Origin: Myxococcales bacterium
GTDB taxonomy: Bacteria > Myxococcota_A > Polyangia > Polyangiales > Polyangiaceae
Assembly: GCA_025355005.1 (NCBI GenBank)
Contig: JANXLV010000186.1
Location: forward strand, 1-53,238
DNA: 53,238 nucleotides
Direction: 5' to 3'
A program made the translations under genes and the position numbers. Each line of letters begins with the position of its first letter. Position 1 is the first letter of the stretch. Below, piece after piece: positions 8,537 to 17,353 of the stretch. The notes under the pieces are model-generated. The model saw only the letters and a list, made by a program, of their open reading frames with translations, did no database searches and was not told where the DNA came from.

Positions 8537-9889
8537 CTAGTCGTGGATGCCGCCGGGGATCTTTCCTCGGCCGGCGGCGACGCGCTCGTTCCAGGTTTCT
8601 TTGGGAAGCCCGCTCGGCGTCTCTTCCATCGTGATGCAGCCTTCGACTGGGCAGACGAGGGCGCAAAGGTTGCAACCTACACATTCCGGCTCGTCGACCC
8701 ACGGGACACGGTTGCCTGCGTGGAGGCCGATGGGGAAGGGTGAGGGGGGCTTCGCCTTTCCGGCCGTGTGTGCGTGCGGCGGGCGGCTCTTCTCTTCGTT
8801 GCCAGTGAAGATGCACTGGTGCGCGCCGTCATTGCAGGCGGTCACGCAGAGCTGACAGCCGATGCACTTCTTCGGGTCGATCTTCGCGAGCAGCTTGTAG
8901 GAGAGATCGAGATCGCCCCACTCCTGGTAGCCGGGGATGGCGCGTCCGCGGAGCTCGTTCACGCTCTTCATGCCGCGCGAGTCGAGGTAGTTCGAGAGGC
9001 CGTCGATCATGTCCTCGACGATGCGGAAGCCGTAGTGCATGACCGCAGTGCAGACCTGCACGCTGGTCGAGCCGAGAGCGATGAACTCCGCCGCGTCCTT
9101 CCAGTTTCCGATGCCGCCGATGCCGGAGATGGGGACCCTGCCCGCGACCTCGTCGCGCGCGAGAGCGGCGAGCAAGTGAAGTGCGATGGGCTTCACCGCG
9201 GGCCCGCAGTAACCGCCGTTCGACGATGCGTTCCCCACGCGCGGGAGCGGCACGAGGCGGTCGAGGTCGACGCCAATGATGCTCTTGATGGTGTTGATGA
9301 GCGAGATGCCGTCGCCGCCACCGTGCACGGCTGCCTGACCGGCCTCGACGATGTCACCGGTGTTCGGCGTGAGCTTCACGAGGACCGGGGTCTTCGCGAA
9401 CTCCTTCGTCCAGCTCGTTATCTCCGTGAGCAGCTTGGGCTCCTGACCCACCGACGAGCCCATGCCACGCTCGCACATGCCGTGCGGGCAGCCAAAGTTC
9501 AGCTCGAGGCCGTCCACGCCCGCGTCCTCGCACTTCTGGATGAGGACGCGCCAGTCCTCCTTCGTCTCCGTCATGAGCGACGCGATGACGGCGTGCTTGG
9601 GGTAACGCTTCTTCACCTCGCGGATCTCGCGCAGGTTCGTCTCGAGCGAGCGATCGGTGATGAGCTCGATGTTGTTGAAGCCCATCATCTTGTACGTGCC
9701 GAGATCCACGCCGCCGAAGCGGCTCGACACGTTGACGATGGGATCGCCCAGCGTCTTCCACACGGCGCCGCCCCAGCCTGCATCGAAGGCACGCATGACC
9801 TGCTCGCCCGTGTTCGCGGGAGGCGCGGAGGCGAGCCAGAACGGGTTCGGGCTCTTGATGCCCGCGAAGTCGATCGACAGATCCGCCAT
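8537..9889 (-). CDS. preA: NAD-dependent dihydropyrimidine dehydrogenase, catalytic subunit PreA
   Basis: A 450-residue cytoplasmic flavoprotein that reduces uracil and thymine to the dihydro forms, the first step of reductive pyrimidine breakdown. Residues 1-320 are an FMN barrel of the dihydroorotate dehydrogenase type (NPFWLASAPPANTGEQ, GCPHGMCERGMG, ISGIGGIGNWKDA). The C-terminus has two ferredoxin clusters, CIGCQLCVTAC and CVGCNLCALVCP, each ready for a [4Fe-4S] centre. GAGGACAAC lies just before the ATG. PreT is immediately upstream, ten bases away, and the two should form the heteromeric enzyme. Direction (reductive or oxidative) is not decided by sequence. Confidence 0.94.
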   Translation of the reverse strand: MADLSIDFAGIKSPNPFWLASAPPANTGEQVMRAFDAGWGGAVWKTLGDPIVNVSSRFGGVDLGTYKMMGFNNIELITDRSLETNLREIREVKKRYPKHAVIASLMTETKEDWRVLIQKCEDAGVDGLELNFGCPHGMCERGMGSSVGQEPKLLTEITSWTKEFAKTPVLVKLTPNTGDIVEAGQAAVHGGGDGISLINTIKSIIGVDLDRLVPLPRVGNASSNGGYCGPAVKPIALHLLAALARDEVAGRVPISGIGGIGNWKDAAEFIALGSTSVQVCTAVMHYGFRIVEDMIDGLSNYLDSRGMKSVNELRGRAIPGYQEWGDLDLSYKLLAKIDPKKCIGCQLCVTACNDGAHQCIFTGNEEKSRPPHAHTAGKAKPPSPFPIGLHAGNRVPWVDEPECVGCNLCALVCPVEGCITMEETPSGLPKETWNERVAAGRGKIPGGIHD

Positions 9890-9899
9890 GTTGTCCTCT

Positions 9900-11213
9900 T
9901 TAAGCCTTTGCCGTGAAGCGCGCGATCAGCGTGCGCGCTGCGTTGCGGCCGTCGGCGACCGCGTTGACGACTTCCTTGCCGCCGTTGATCGCATCACCAC
10001 CGGCGAAGACCTTCGCGTTGCCGGTCTGGCCGGTCGCGGGGTCCGCCTTGATGCAGCCCTTCGCGTCGAGCTCGACGCCGGGGAAGTGCTTCGCGAGCTC
10101 GTGGAGCTTGGACTGACCGATCGCGAGCGCGATCAGATCGCACGGCAGATCGTGCTCCGAGCCCGCGACTGCCTTGCCCTGCTCCCCACGCGCGACGCGC
10201 AGCGCGGTGACCTTGCCGTTCGGGTCGCGCACGACGCTCACGGGGATGCTGTTCGAGACGAGGCGGACACCTTCCACGCGGGCGCCTTCCATCTCGTGCT
10301 CGTAGCCGCTCATGTCCTTCTCGGTGCGGCGATAGACCATCGCCACGTCCGCGGCGCCGAGCTGCGCGCATTCACGCGCCACGTCGATGGCGGTGTTTCC
10401 GCCGCCCACCACGAGGACGCGGAGGTCCTTCGTCGACGGCGTCGTCGCATCGAGCTTCATCGCCTCGATCCACGCCGTGGCGCCGACCACACCAGCGCCG
10501 TCCTCGCCGGGGATGCCCAGCTTGGTGTCCGCGCCAAGGCCCACGCCGAGGAACACGGCGTCGAACTCGGCCAGGAGCTTCTTTGCGCTGTCCGCGTCGA
10601 CCTCCATGCCGGTCTTGATCTCGACGCCGAACCCGCGCACCCAGTCCACCTCGTGGAGCGCGTCCTCAGCGTGCAGCTTGTACGGCGCGATGCCCGTGGT
10701 GTTGAGGCCGCCCGCGACGGCGCGCTTCTCGAGCACGACCGCCGTGTGACCTTCCAGCGCCATCGCGCCCGCGAACGCGAGCGACGCGGGACCAGCGCCC
10801 ACGCACGCGACCTTCTTCGGGCTCGCGTTCTTCTTCGCGACGTAGAGCGGCTTCTGCCCGGGCGCAGTGGACGTCTCCGTCGCGAAGCGCTGCAGACGAC
10901 CGATCGCGATGGGCTCGCGCTCCCATGCATTATACACGCAATCCCCGGCGCAGAGGACCTCGACGGGGCACACGCGCGCGCACGAGTGACCGAGCAGGTT
11001 CTGGTCGAAGATGGTCTTCGCCGCGCCGCGCGTGTTGCCGCTCGCGATCTTCTTGATGAAGGTGGGGATGTCGATGGTGGTGGGGCACGCCTTGATGCAG
11101 GGCGCGTCCACGCAATAGAGGCAGCGCTCGGCCTCGGCCTTGGCCTCGGAGTCGGTGTAGAGCGGCTTCTTGTCGTGGAGCTGCGTCTCGAGACGCTTAC
11201 CTATGAGGGTCAT
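9900..11213 (-). CDS. preT: NAD(P)-dependent dihydropyrimidine dehydrogenase, electron-input subunit PreT
   Basis: A 437-residue FAD/NAD(P) and iron-sulfur protein of the glutamate synthase small-subunit type. The N-terminal Cys-rich domain has CLYCVDAPCIKACP, CARVCP and CAGDC. Two dinucleotide-binding motifs follow (VGAGPASLAFAG and VVGGGNTAID), then the closing FAD motif GGDAINGGKEVVNA. It passes electrons from NAD(P)H to PreA. It is co-transcribed with preA downstream and follows the aminotransferase by 15 bases. The family also serves glutamate synthase, but adjacency to PreA makes PreT the better call. Confidence 0.92.
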   Translation of the reverse strand: MTLIGKRLETQLHDKKPLYTDSEAKAEAERCLYCVDAPCIKACPTTIDIPTFIKKIASGNTRGAAKTIFDQNLLGHSCARVCPVEVLCAGDCVYNAWEREPIAIGRLQRFATETSTAPGQKPLYVAKKNASPKKVACVGAGPASLAFAGAMALEGHTAVVLEKRAVAGGLNTTGIAPYKLHAEDALHEVDWVRGFGVEIKTGMEVDADSAKKLLAEFDAVFLGVGLGADTKLGIPGEDGAGVVGATAWIEAMKLDATTPSTKDLRVLVVGGGNTAIDVARECAQLGAADVAMVYRRTEKDMSGYEHEMEGARVEGVRLVSNSIPVSVVRDPNGKVTALRVARGEQGKAVAGSEHDLPCDLIALAIGQSKLHELAKHFPGVELDAKGCIKADPATGQTGNAKVFAGGDAINGGKEVVNAVADGRNAARTLIARFTAKA

Positions 11214-11228
11214 CGTGTTTCCGGCTTC

Positions 11229-12545
11229 CTAGCTTGCGAACGTGGCGAGCGACTCGTCCATGATCTTGAGCGCCTCTTCCACGTCGGCCTTGCCGATGTT
11301 CAGGGCGGGCGAGATGCGCATGGTGTTGTTGTAGAGACCACCGCGGCCGATGAGCAGGCCCCGCTTCTTGGTCTCCTCGAAGAGGCGGCTCACTGCCTCC
11401 GGGTTGGGGGTGCGATCCTTCGCGGTCTCGTCCTTTACGAACTCGAACGCCTGCATGAGGCCGCGCCCGCGCACGTCGCCAATGACCTTCGGGTACTTCT
11501 TCTTCATCGCGTCCATGCCGTCGCGCAGGATCTTCCCCATGCGCGTGGCGTTCGACACGAGATCCTCTTCCTTGATCACGTCGAGCACTGCGTTCGCGGC
11601 CGCGTTCGACAGCGGGTTGCCGCCGAACGTGGAGATGTTGCCGCCCTTCCACGTGTCCGCGACCGCGGCCGTGGCGAGCACGCCGCCGAGCGGGAGACCG
11701 TTCGCGATGCCCTTGGCCATGGTCATGATGTCGGGCTCCACGCCGTGGTGCTCGATGCCCCACATCTTGCCGCCCGTGCGACCGAAGCCCGTCTGCACCT
11801 CGTCGGAGATGAACACGCCGCCGTACTTGCGAACGATCTCGGCGGCGACCTTGAAGTAGCCGTCCGGTGCGTCGATGAAGCCGCCCACGCCCTGGATCGG
11901 CTCGGCGAGCATGCCGGCGATCTGACCCGTGGTGGTCGTCTGGATCAGCTCCTCGATGTCGCGCGCGCACTTCACGTCGCAGCTCGGGTACGTGAGGCCG
12001 AAGGGACACCGGTAGCAGTACGCGGGATGCGCGTGCTTGATGGCCGCGATCTGCGTGGGCACCGCGCGGTACTTGGAGTGCGCCGTCAGGGACTGCGCGA
12101 GCATCGAGCGGCCCGAGTACCCGTGGCGCAGCGCGATGATCTCCTGACGACCCGTCGCGATCTGGGCGAGGGCAACGGCGGTCTCGTCCGCCTCCGTGCC
12201 GCTCGCGCAGAAGAACGCCTTCGCGAGCTTGCCCGGCGCGGTCTTCACGAGCTTCTCCGCCAGGTCGACGATGCCGACGGTGGGGTAGAGCGTGGACACG
12301 TGGCCCAGGCGATCGATCTGCGCATGCAGCGCAGCGTTCACCTTCGGATGCTGCTGCCCGAGCGAGACGGTGAGGATGCCACCGAAGAAATCGAGGTACT
12401 GACGACCATCCAGATCCTGGACGCGGACGCCCTTGCCCTCATCGAGGACGACGGACTCCTCGTAGTAGGTGCCGACGCTCGGGAACAGGAACTCTTTGTG
12501 CTTCGCACGGACCTCTTGAGAGGTGCGCTTCTTCGCTTCGGTCAT
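11229..12545 (-). CDS. class III aminotransferase, probable beta-alanine/3-aminoisobutyrate transaminase
   Basis: A 438-residue PLP enzyme. Clear fold-type I class III features are the cofactor loop CASGTEADETA, the FISDEVQTGFGRTG segment with the PLP-ring Asp, and the Schiff-base Lys in TMAKGIANGLPLGG near residue 275. The sequence is of the AGT2-like subgroup (LTVSLGQQHPKV, FGGNPLSNA). Set among pyrimidine-catabolic genes, its likely job is to move the amino group of beta-alanine or 3-aminoisobutyrate to pyruvate or another keto acid. A 4-aminobutyrate or alanine-glyoxylate role cannot be excluded by sequence. The ATG at 12545 gives the family's usual start. Confidence 0.88.
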   Translation of the reverse strand: MTEAKKRTSQEVRAKHKEFLFPSVGTYYEESVVLDEGKGVRVQDLDGRQYLDFFGGILTVSLGQQHPKVNAALHAQIDRLGHVSTLYPTVGIVDLAEKLVKTAPGKLAKAFFCASGTEADETAVALAQIATGRQEIIALRHGYSGRSMLAQSLTAHSKYRAVPTQIAAIKHAHPAYCYRCPFGLTYPSCDVKCARDIEELIQTTTTGQIAGMLAEPIQGVGGFIDAPDGYFKVAAEIVRKYGGVFISDEVQTGFGRTGGKMWGIEHHGVEPDIMTMAKGIANGLPLGGVLATAAVADTWKGGNISTFGGNPLSNAAANAVLDVIKEEDLVSNATRMGKILRDGMDAMKKKYPKVIGDVRGRGLMQAFEFVKDETAKDRTPNPEAVSRLFEETKKRGLLIGRGGLYNNTMRISPALNIGKADVEEALKIMDESLATFAS

Positions 12546-12625
12546 GGCGCCTCGAAAGGCCGAACGGTGCCCCCGAAGTCGAGATCTGTCAACTACTCGC
12601 GCTGCTTCCGCGCGTGCGTGCGGTC

Positions 12626-12976
12626 TTACTCTCGCGCGTCCAGCATCTCGGGGAGCGCGGGCTGGAGAACCTTCGCGGGCATCGCCATGCCCCAGGTGCG
12701 CACGGGGACGAGCGCCTCTTTCTCGGGCGCGTCCAGGCTCTTCTCGTAGGGGTTCGTGGAGTCCATCAGCTTCGCATCGAGGCCGGGCTCGAGCAGGAGG
12801 CTGACGCTGCGCCACTCTTCGACCGCGGCGGGCTCGATCGTGTGGGCGAGCTCCGTGTGCGTGGCCGAGATCACTTCGGTCGGGGTCTTCGGGGCCTGCG
12901 TGGATGCGCACCCGCCCATGACCAGCGCGAAACCGAGAGACATCACAACGCCCAGGTGGCCCGTCGAGATCTTCAT
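12626..12976 (-). CDS. small lipoprotein of unknown function
   Basis: A 116-residue protein with a signal sequence and MGGCAS lipobox near residue 22. The mature part of about 95 residues is polar with no Cys and no motif I recognise. The ATG at 12976 is chosen over an upstream in-frame start because it gives a standard lipoprotein signal length. It sits between the beta-ureidopropionase and aminotransferase genes on the same strand but is separated from both by 80-120 bases, so membership in the catabolic operon is uncertain. Confidence 0.7.
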   Translation of the reverse strand: MKISTGHLGVVMSLGFALVMGGCASTQAPKTPTEVISATHTELAHTIEPAAVEEWRSVSLLLEPGLDAKLMDSTNPYEKSLDAPEKEALVPVRTWGMAMPAKVLQPALPEMLDARE

Positions 12977-13092
12977 GGCCCTCCGCTTAGCATCGCTGAG
13001 CAGACGTGCAACCTTCTGCGACAAACTACCGTTCCCTGCGAAAAATGAGGCTCCCAGCGGAACGCCTCAGGGGGTTTGCGCTCCAAGCGCCT

Positions 13093-13956
13093 TCACGGGC
13101 GCGTGAGGTCCGCGTATGCGTCGGGGCGGCGGTCGCGGTAGAACTGCCAGGTGCGGCGCGTCTCCTCGATCTGCTCGAGATCGCAGGTCGCCACGACGAG
13201 CTCGCTCTTGTCCTCGCTCGCGGTGGCCAGGAACTTCCCGCGCGGGTCCACGATGTAGCTCGTGCCGTAGAAGGTGCCGATGTTCCACGGCGCCTCGTCG
13301 CCGACGCGGTTCGACGCAGCGACGAAGTAGCCGTTCGCCACGGCGTGCGCGGGCTGCTCCAGCTTCCAGAGGTACTTCGAGAGACCCGCGACGGTGGCCG
13401 ACGGATTGAAGACGATCTCCGCGCCGTTCAGGCCGAGCGCGCGCGCGCCCTCGGGGAAGTGGCGGTCGTAGCAGATGTACACGCCCACCTTCGCGAAGCG
13501 CGTCTGGAAGACGGGGAAGCCCCCGTTGCCCGGCTTGAAGAAGAACTTCTCCCAGAAGCCGTTCGTGTGCGGAATGTGGTGCTTCCTGTACTTGCCGAGG
13601 TACGCGCCGTCCGCGTCGATGACCGCCGCAGTGTTGTAATATACACCTGCTTGCTCGCGCTCGTAGATGGGGACCACGATGGCCATCTGGTACTGCTTCG
13701 CGAGCTTCTGCATGATCTCGGTCGTGGGACCGGGGCAGGCTTCGGCGGCTGCGTACCACTTCGGATCCTGGCTCGGACAGAAGTAGGGACCGTTGAAGAT
13801 CTCCTGAAGGCCGAGGATGTTGACGCCCTTCTTGCCGGCCTCCTCGATGAGCGGCATGTGCCTGTCGAGCGCGTCCTTCTGGATCTTCTCGATCGACCAC
13901 GCGGGATCGAACGGGGTCGCGCACTGAATCAAACCGACATTGACGTTTCGTGCCAT
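13093..13956 (-). CDS. beta-ureidopropionase (N-carbamoyl-beta-alanine amidohydrolase)
   Basis: A 287-residue nitrilase-superfamily enzyme. The catalytic triad is visible: Glu52 (LGLQEIFNGPYF), Lys125 (KYRKHHIPH) and Cys162 (VYICYDRHFPEGAR). Segments such as QEIFNGPYFCPSQD and IPHTNGFWEKFFFKPGN are those of beta-ureidopropionases, which hydrolyse N-carbamoyl-beta-alanine to beta-alanine, CO2 and ammonia: the third step after PreAT and dihydropyrimidinase. The ATG at 13956 is preceded by GAGAGGTGGGGGCC; a GTG six codons upstream is less likely. An N-carbamoylputrescine amidase is the main alternative, disfavoured by the neighbours. Confidence 0.92.
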   Translation of the reverse strand: MARNVNVGLIQCATPFDPAWSIEKIQKDALDRHMPLIEEAGKKGVNILGLQEIFNGPYFCPSQDPKWYAAAEACPGPTTEIMQKLAKQYQMAIVVPIYEREQAGVYYNTAAVIDADGAYLGKYRKHHIPHTNGFWEKFFFKPGNGGFPVFQTRFAKVGVYICYDRHFPEGARALGLNGAEIVFNPSATVAGLSKYLWKLEQPAHAVANGYFVAASNRVGDEAPWNIGTFYGTSYIVDPRGKFLATASEDKSELVVATCDLEQIEETRRTWQFYRDRRPDAYADLTRP

Positions 13957-13986
13957 GGCCCCCACCTCTCCCACCGCCGTGCCTGA

Positions 13987-14091
13987 CGGTCAAGCAGCCA
14001 GTGCAAGGCGAGCGGCGAGTACTTCCAGGTCGCGACGAAGAGCAGCGGTCAGCTCGACATCGACGAGAAGAAATGCCCCGCGCCGATGTGA
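13987..14091 (+). pseudogene. possible 3' remnant of a lost gene
   Basis: A short plus-strand frame without a start codon translates to a protein-like tail: QCKASGEYFQVATKSS, then a GQLDIDEKKCPAPM ending before TGA at 14089-14091. Its third-position GC and codon choice match the surrounding genes. The frame is closed upstream by TGA at 13984. It lies between beta-ureidopropionase and the SerA-like gene, both read in the other direction. It may be the end of a deleted gene or a frameshifted small gene; chance is still possible at 35 codons. Confidence 0.3.
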
Positions 14092-14100
14092 TCGGACCCG

Positions 14101-15303
14101 TCAGAGCGCGACGACGCTCACTTCGATGATCGCGTCCGTGGAGGTGCGGATTTCGGCCAGGAGATTTCCGGCGGGGGCCTGTGAGAGGGCGATCCGCGCG
14201 ATGGCGGCTTTTGCTCCGTCGAACACGATGTTCTCGGTCTCTTGCACGTTGATGCCGGCGCCCTTCAGCTTGTCGAACACGGCGGCGAGAACGCCCACGC
14301 GGTCGAAGTGGCGGAGCACCAGCATGTGCGTGGCCGGCGACTTCTTGGCCAGGTTGACGACGTGCGGCGCGCGGCCGGTGTCCTTGAAGATGCGGACGAT
14401 GCGGACGGTCTCGTGCGCGATGGCTTCCTGGGCCTGCTCGGTGGATGCGCCGATGTGGTGCGTGCCGATGACGCCCGGGATCGCAAAGAGTGCACTCTGC
14501 ACGTTTCCGCTGGCGACCGTGGGCTCGCCCTCGAAGACGTCCACGGCGGCGCGCAGGCGCCCCGCCTCCACTGCTGCGCGCAGGGTGGCCTCGTCGACGA
14601 TCTCCGCGCGCGCCGTGTTCACGAAGAGCGCGCCGTGCTTCATCTGCGAGAAGAACGCCTCGCCGAGCAGCCCGCGCGTGTCGCCGTTCAACGCGAGGTG
14701 CACGCTGACGATGTCGGAGCGTCGCGCGACGTCTGCCGGTGACTCGGCGAAGCCGATCTCGAGCTCGGCCGCGCGCTCACGCGTCATGACCTTGTCCCAC
14801 GCGACCACGCTCATCCCGAACGCCTTCGCGCGCGTGATCATCGCGCCGCCGATGGAGCCCGAGCCCAGGAGCCCGAGCGTCTGGCCGTAGAGGCCGCGCG
14901 CCTTGCTGTACTCCTTCTTGTTCCACACGCCCTTGCGCAGGTCAGCCGTGTTGTCCGCGATGCGGCGGTCCGCGGCGAGGATGAGCCCGAACGCGAGCTC
15001 CGCCACGGCGACCGAGTTCTTGCCTGGGCAGTTCGACACCCAGATGCCGCGCTCGCTCGCGGCGTCCACGTCGATCGTGTTGTATCCAGCACCGGCGCGC
15101 ACCACGAGCGCGAGCCGCCCCTTCTCGAGCATGGGGCGGGTGACCTGCGTGCTGCGCACGATGAGCACATCAGCACCGGTCTCTTCGATCTTGAAGGCGA
15201 GCGTGTCGCCGTTGAGCTCCGGCTCGTAGACGACATCGCAACCGATGTCCTTCAAGCCCTGCTTGCCCGAGTCCTCGAACTTGTCCGCGACGAGCACTTT
15301 CAC
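14101..15303 (-). CDS. D-3-phosphoglycerate dehydrogenase-like 2-hydroxyacid dehydrogenase with ACT domain
   Basis: A 400-residue cytoplasmic NAD-dependent dehydrogenase. The N-terminal substrate domain has VVRAGAGYNTIDVDAA and CPGKNSVAVAELAFG. The NAD-binding loop is LGLLGSGSIGGAM, the catalytic Arg lies in VNTARAEIVDEATL, and the acid/base His in GTHHIGASTEQAQEAIA. A C-terminal ACT-type domain (about 325-400) begins near HMLVLRHFDRVGVLAAVF. This is the shape of SerA, first enzyme of serine synthesis, and the ACT domain would sense an amino acid. The GTG start has GGAGGC just upstream. It sits within the pyrimidine genes without obvious metabolic link. Confidence 0.87.
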   Translation of the reverse strand: MKVLVADKFEDSGKQGLKDIGCDVVYEPELNGDTLAFKIEETGADVLIVRSTQVTRPMLEKGRLALVVRAGAGYNTIDVDAASERGIWVSNCPGKNSVAVAELAFGLILAADRRIADNTADLRKGVWNKKEYSKARGLYGQTLGLLGSGSIGGAMITRAKAFGMSVVAWDKVMTRERAAELEIGFAESPADVARRSDIVSVHLALNGDTRGLLGEAFFSQMKHGALFVNTARAEIVDEATLRAAVEAGRLRAAVDVFEGEPTVASGNVQSALFAIPGVIGTHHIGASTEQAQEAIAHETVRIVRIFKDTGRAPHVVNLAKKSPATHMLVLRHFDRVGVLAAVFDKLKGAGINVQETENIVFDGAKAAIARIALSQAPAGNLLAEIRTSTDAIIEVSVVAL

Positions 15304-15384
15304 GATCCGCCTCCGCTCTTTCCGAAGGTGGGACTTTACACGTTTGTGAAGGGGAAGTGGCAGCGCCTGTGGCAAGGTTTCAGG

Positions 15385-15888
15385 GTGAACCGGATCTCGA
15401 CATGGCTCGCCCGCGTGGCTCCCGCCGTGTCCGGCGCCGTGGCCGTGCTCGTCGCGGCAGCTGCCTGCGCGGACGCCGCGATGAACGGAGACCGAGCGAG
15501 TGACGCGGACGCGGACGCGGGCGTCGAAGCTGGGTGCGGTCCACTCGGATGTGAACCCGACCTCGTGGATGCGTCGATTGGCATTCGCGCCAACGCGCTC
15601 CTGGGCGGCTGCGCGGGCGGGCCAGAAGCGAGCTGCCACGGAGGCGCAGGGCAGGTGGGGCTGCATCTCCCGGATTCGCCGCCGAACCTGGTCAATGTGC
15701 CGTCCACGCAGGTGCCTTCCGTCATGAGGGTCGTGCCGGGAGATCCGGAGCACTCCTACCTGTACTGGAAGGTCACGGGCGACCCGCGCATCGACGGCGG
15801 CCGGATGCCGCTCATGGCACCCCCGCTCGGGGCTACGGACCGCGAGCTCCTTCGAGGCTGGATCGAGGCAGGGGCACCGCGAAATTAG
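15385..15888 (+). CDS. cytochrome c-like lipoprotein with an expanded Cys-Cys-His motif
   Basis: A 167-residue exported protein. From the GTG at 15385 the signal runs through VSGAVAVLVAAAACAD, with a likely lipid-modified Cys, followed by an Asp-rich linker. The C-terminal half has the ending of myxobacterial cytochrome-like domains: SYLYWKVTGDPRIDGGRMP, then ELLRGWIEAGAP. The heme motif position reads GGCAGGPEASCHGG, with seven residues between the two Cys instead of two, so heme attachment is uncertain. It lies 36 bases upstream of dihydropyrimidinase on the same strand and diverges from the SerA-like gene. Confidence 0.75.
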   Translation: MNRISTWLARVAPAVSGAVAVLVAAAACADAAMNGDRASDADADAGVEAGCGPLGCEPDLVDASIGIRANALLGGCAGGPEASCHGGAGQVGLHLPDSPPNLVNVPSTQVPSVMRVVPGDPEHSYLYWKVTGDPRIDGGRMPLMAPPLGATDRELLRGWIEAGAPRN

Positions 15889-15924
15889 TCTTGTGATCGC
15901 GTGTGCCCCTTTTATCCTCGGACA

Positions 15925-17328
15925 ATGACCAAGACGCTGATCTCGGGGGGCACCGTCGTCACCGCGACGGACACGTACGCCGCGGACGTCGCCATCGTCG
16001 ACGAGAAGATCGCCGCGATCTTCGCGCCGCACACCGCGCCGCCTGGACCCTGGGACCTCACGATCGATGCACGGGGAAAGTACATCCTTCCCGGCGGCAT
16101 CGACGCGCACACGCACATGGACATGCCGTTCGGCGGCACGAGCTCCAGCGACGACTTCGAGACCGGCACGCGCGCCGCTGCGTACGGCGGCACCACCACG
16201 ATCATCGACTTTGCGATCCAGACGAAGGGCGACCCGCTGCGCAAGGGCCTGGACACCTGGTACGCGAAGGCCGAAGGCAAGGCCGCCGGCGACTACGCGT
16301 TCCACATGATCATGACGGACGTGAACGACCAGACCATCGACGAGATGGCCGGCATCGTGAACGAGGGTATCTCGTCGTTCAAGATGTTCATGGCGTATCC
16401 AGGCGTCTTCCACGTGGACGACGGTCAGATCTTCCGCGGCATGCAGCGCGCGGAGGAGCTCGGTGCGCTCATCTGCATGCACGCCGAGAACGGCATCCCG
16501 ATCGACATTCTCGTCGCGCAGGCGTTGAAGAAGGGTCACACCACGCCGATCTATCACGCGCTGACGCGCCCACAGATCGCGGAGGAAGAAGGCACGTTTC
16601 GCGCGCTGTGCCTCGCGGAGATGGCGGGCGCGCCCGTGTATTTCGTGCACCTCTCGGCCGAGCGCGCGCTGAAGCGCGTGATCGAGGCGCGCGATCGCGG
16701 CATGCCTGCGTACGCCGAGACCTGCCCGCAGTATCTCTTCCTCTCACAGGACGACCTCGCGCGAACCGGCGACGACGGCTTCGAGGGCGCGAAGTTCGTC
16801 TGCACACCGCCGCTCCGTCCGAAGGCCATGCAAGAGGACATGTGGCGCGGCCTCCGCACGCACGATCTCCAGGTGGTCTCCACCGACCACTGCCCGTTCT
16901 GCATGAAGGGCCAGAAGGAGCTCGGCAAGGACAGCTTCGCGAAGATCCCGAACGGCATGCCCGGCGTCGAGACACGCATGTACTTGCTCTGGGATGGCGG
17001 CGTTCTCCAGAACCGCATCTCGATGAACCGCTTCGTCGAGATCACGGCGACAGCGCCCGCGAAGATCTTCGGCCTCTATCCGAAGAAGGGCACCATCGCG
17101 ATCGGCGCGGACGCAGACATCCTGGTGTGGGACGGCGAAAAGAGGCACATTCTCTCCGAGAGCACCACGCACATGCGCGTGGACTACTCGCCATACGAGG
17201 GCAAGGAGGTCGTCGGCTGCCCCACGCACGTGCTCTCGCGCGGTCGCGTGATCGTCGAGAACGGCGTCTACAAGGGGAAGAAGGGCGACGGCCGCTTCGT
17301 GAAGCGCAGCACGTTCAACCTGATGTGA
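15925..17328 (+). CDS. hydA: dihydropyrimidinase
   Basis: A 467-residue binuclear zinc amidohydrolase that opens dihydrouracil to N-carbamoyl-beta-alanine, the second step of reductive pyrimidine degradation. Metal ligands are visible: His62 and His64 (DAHTHMD), the carboxylated Lys153 (SSFKMFMAYPG), His186 (CMHAENG), His242 (VHLSAERA) and Asp320 (VSTDHCPF). Length and order fit dihydropyrimidinase/D-hydantoinase. The genes for the preceding and following steps are in the same 9-kb block, which supports the physiological assignment. The start at 15925 begins the conserved TKTLISGGTVVT; I see no strong ribosome site, so coupling to the upstream lipoprotein is possible. Confidence 0.94.
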   Translation: MTKTLISGGTVVTATDTYAADVAIVDEKIAAIFAPHTAPPGPWDLTIDARGKYILPGGIDAHTHMDMPFGGTSSSDDFETGTRAAAYGGTTTIIDFAIQTKGDPLRKGLDTWYAKAEGKAAGDYAFHMIMTDVNDQTIDEMAGIVNEGISSFKMFMAYPGVFHVDDGQIFRGMQRAEELGALICMHAENGIPIDILVAQALKKGHTTPIYHALTRPQIAEEEGTFRALCLAEMAGAPVYFVHLSAERALKRVIEARDRGMPAYAETCPQYLFLSQDDLARTGDDGFEGAKFVCTPPLRPKAMQEDMWRGLRTHDLQVVSTDHCPFCMKGQKELGKDSFAKIPNGMPGVETRMYLLWDGGVLQNRISMNRFVEITATAPAKIFGLYPKKGTIAIGADADILVWDGEKRHILSESTTHMRVDYSPYEGKEVVGCPTHVLSRGRVIVENGVYKGKKGDGRFVKRSTFNLM

Positions 17329-17346
17329 GGCCCCGCCGGCGGAGCC
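17329..17346. terminator. possible bidirectional terminator palindrome
   Basis: An 18-base GC-rich near-palindrome (GGCCCCGCC then GGCGGAGCC, one mismatch) starts right after the dihydropyrimidinase stop and lies 7 bases before the end of the convergent lipoprotein gene. It has no T-tract, so intrinsic termination is unproven. Confidence 0.35.
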
Positions 17347-17353
17347 CCTGCGC

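Noticed and set aside
8768..12749. Very long plus-strand open frames over the preA, preT and aminotransferase genes
   Set aside because: They are antisense shadows caused by high GC; the minus-strand products have complete enzyme motifs and the plus-strand ones have none.
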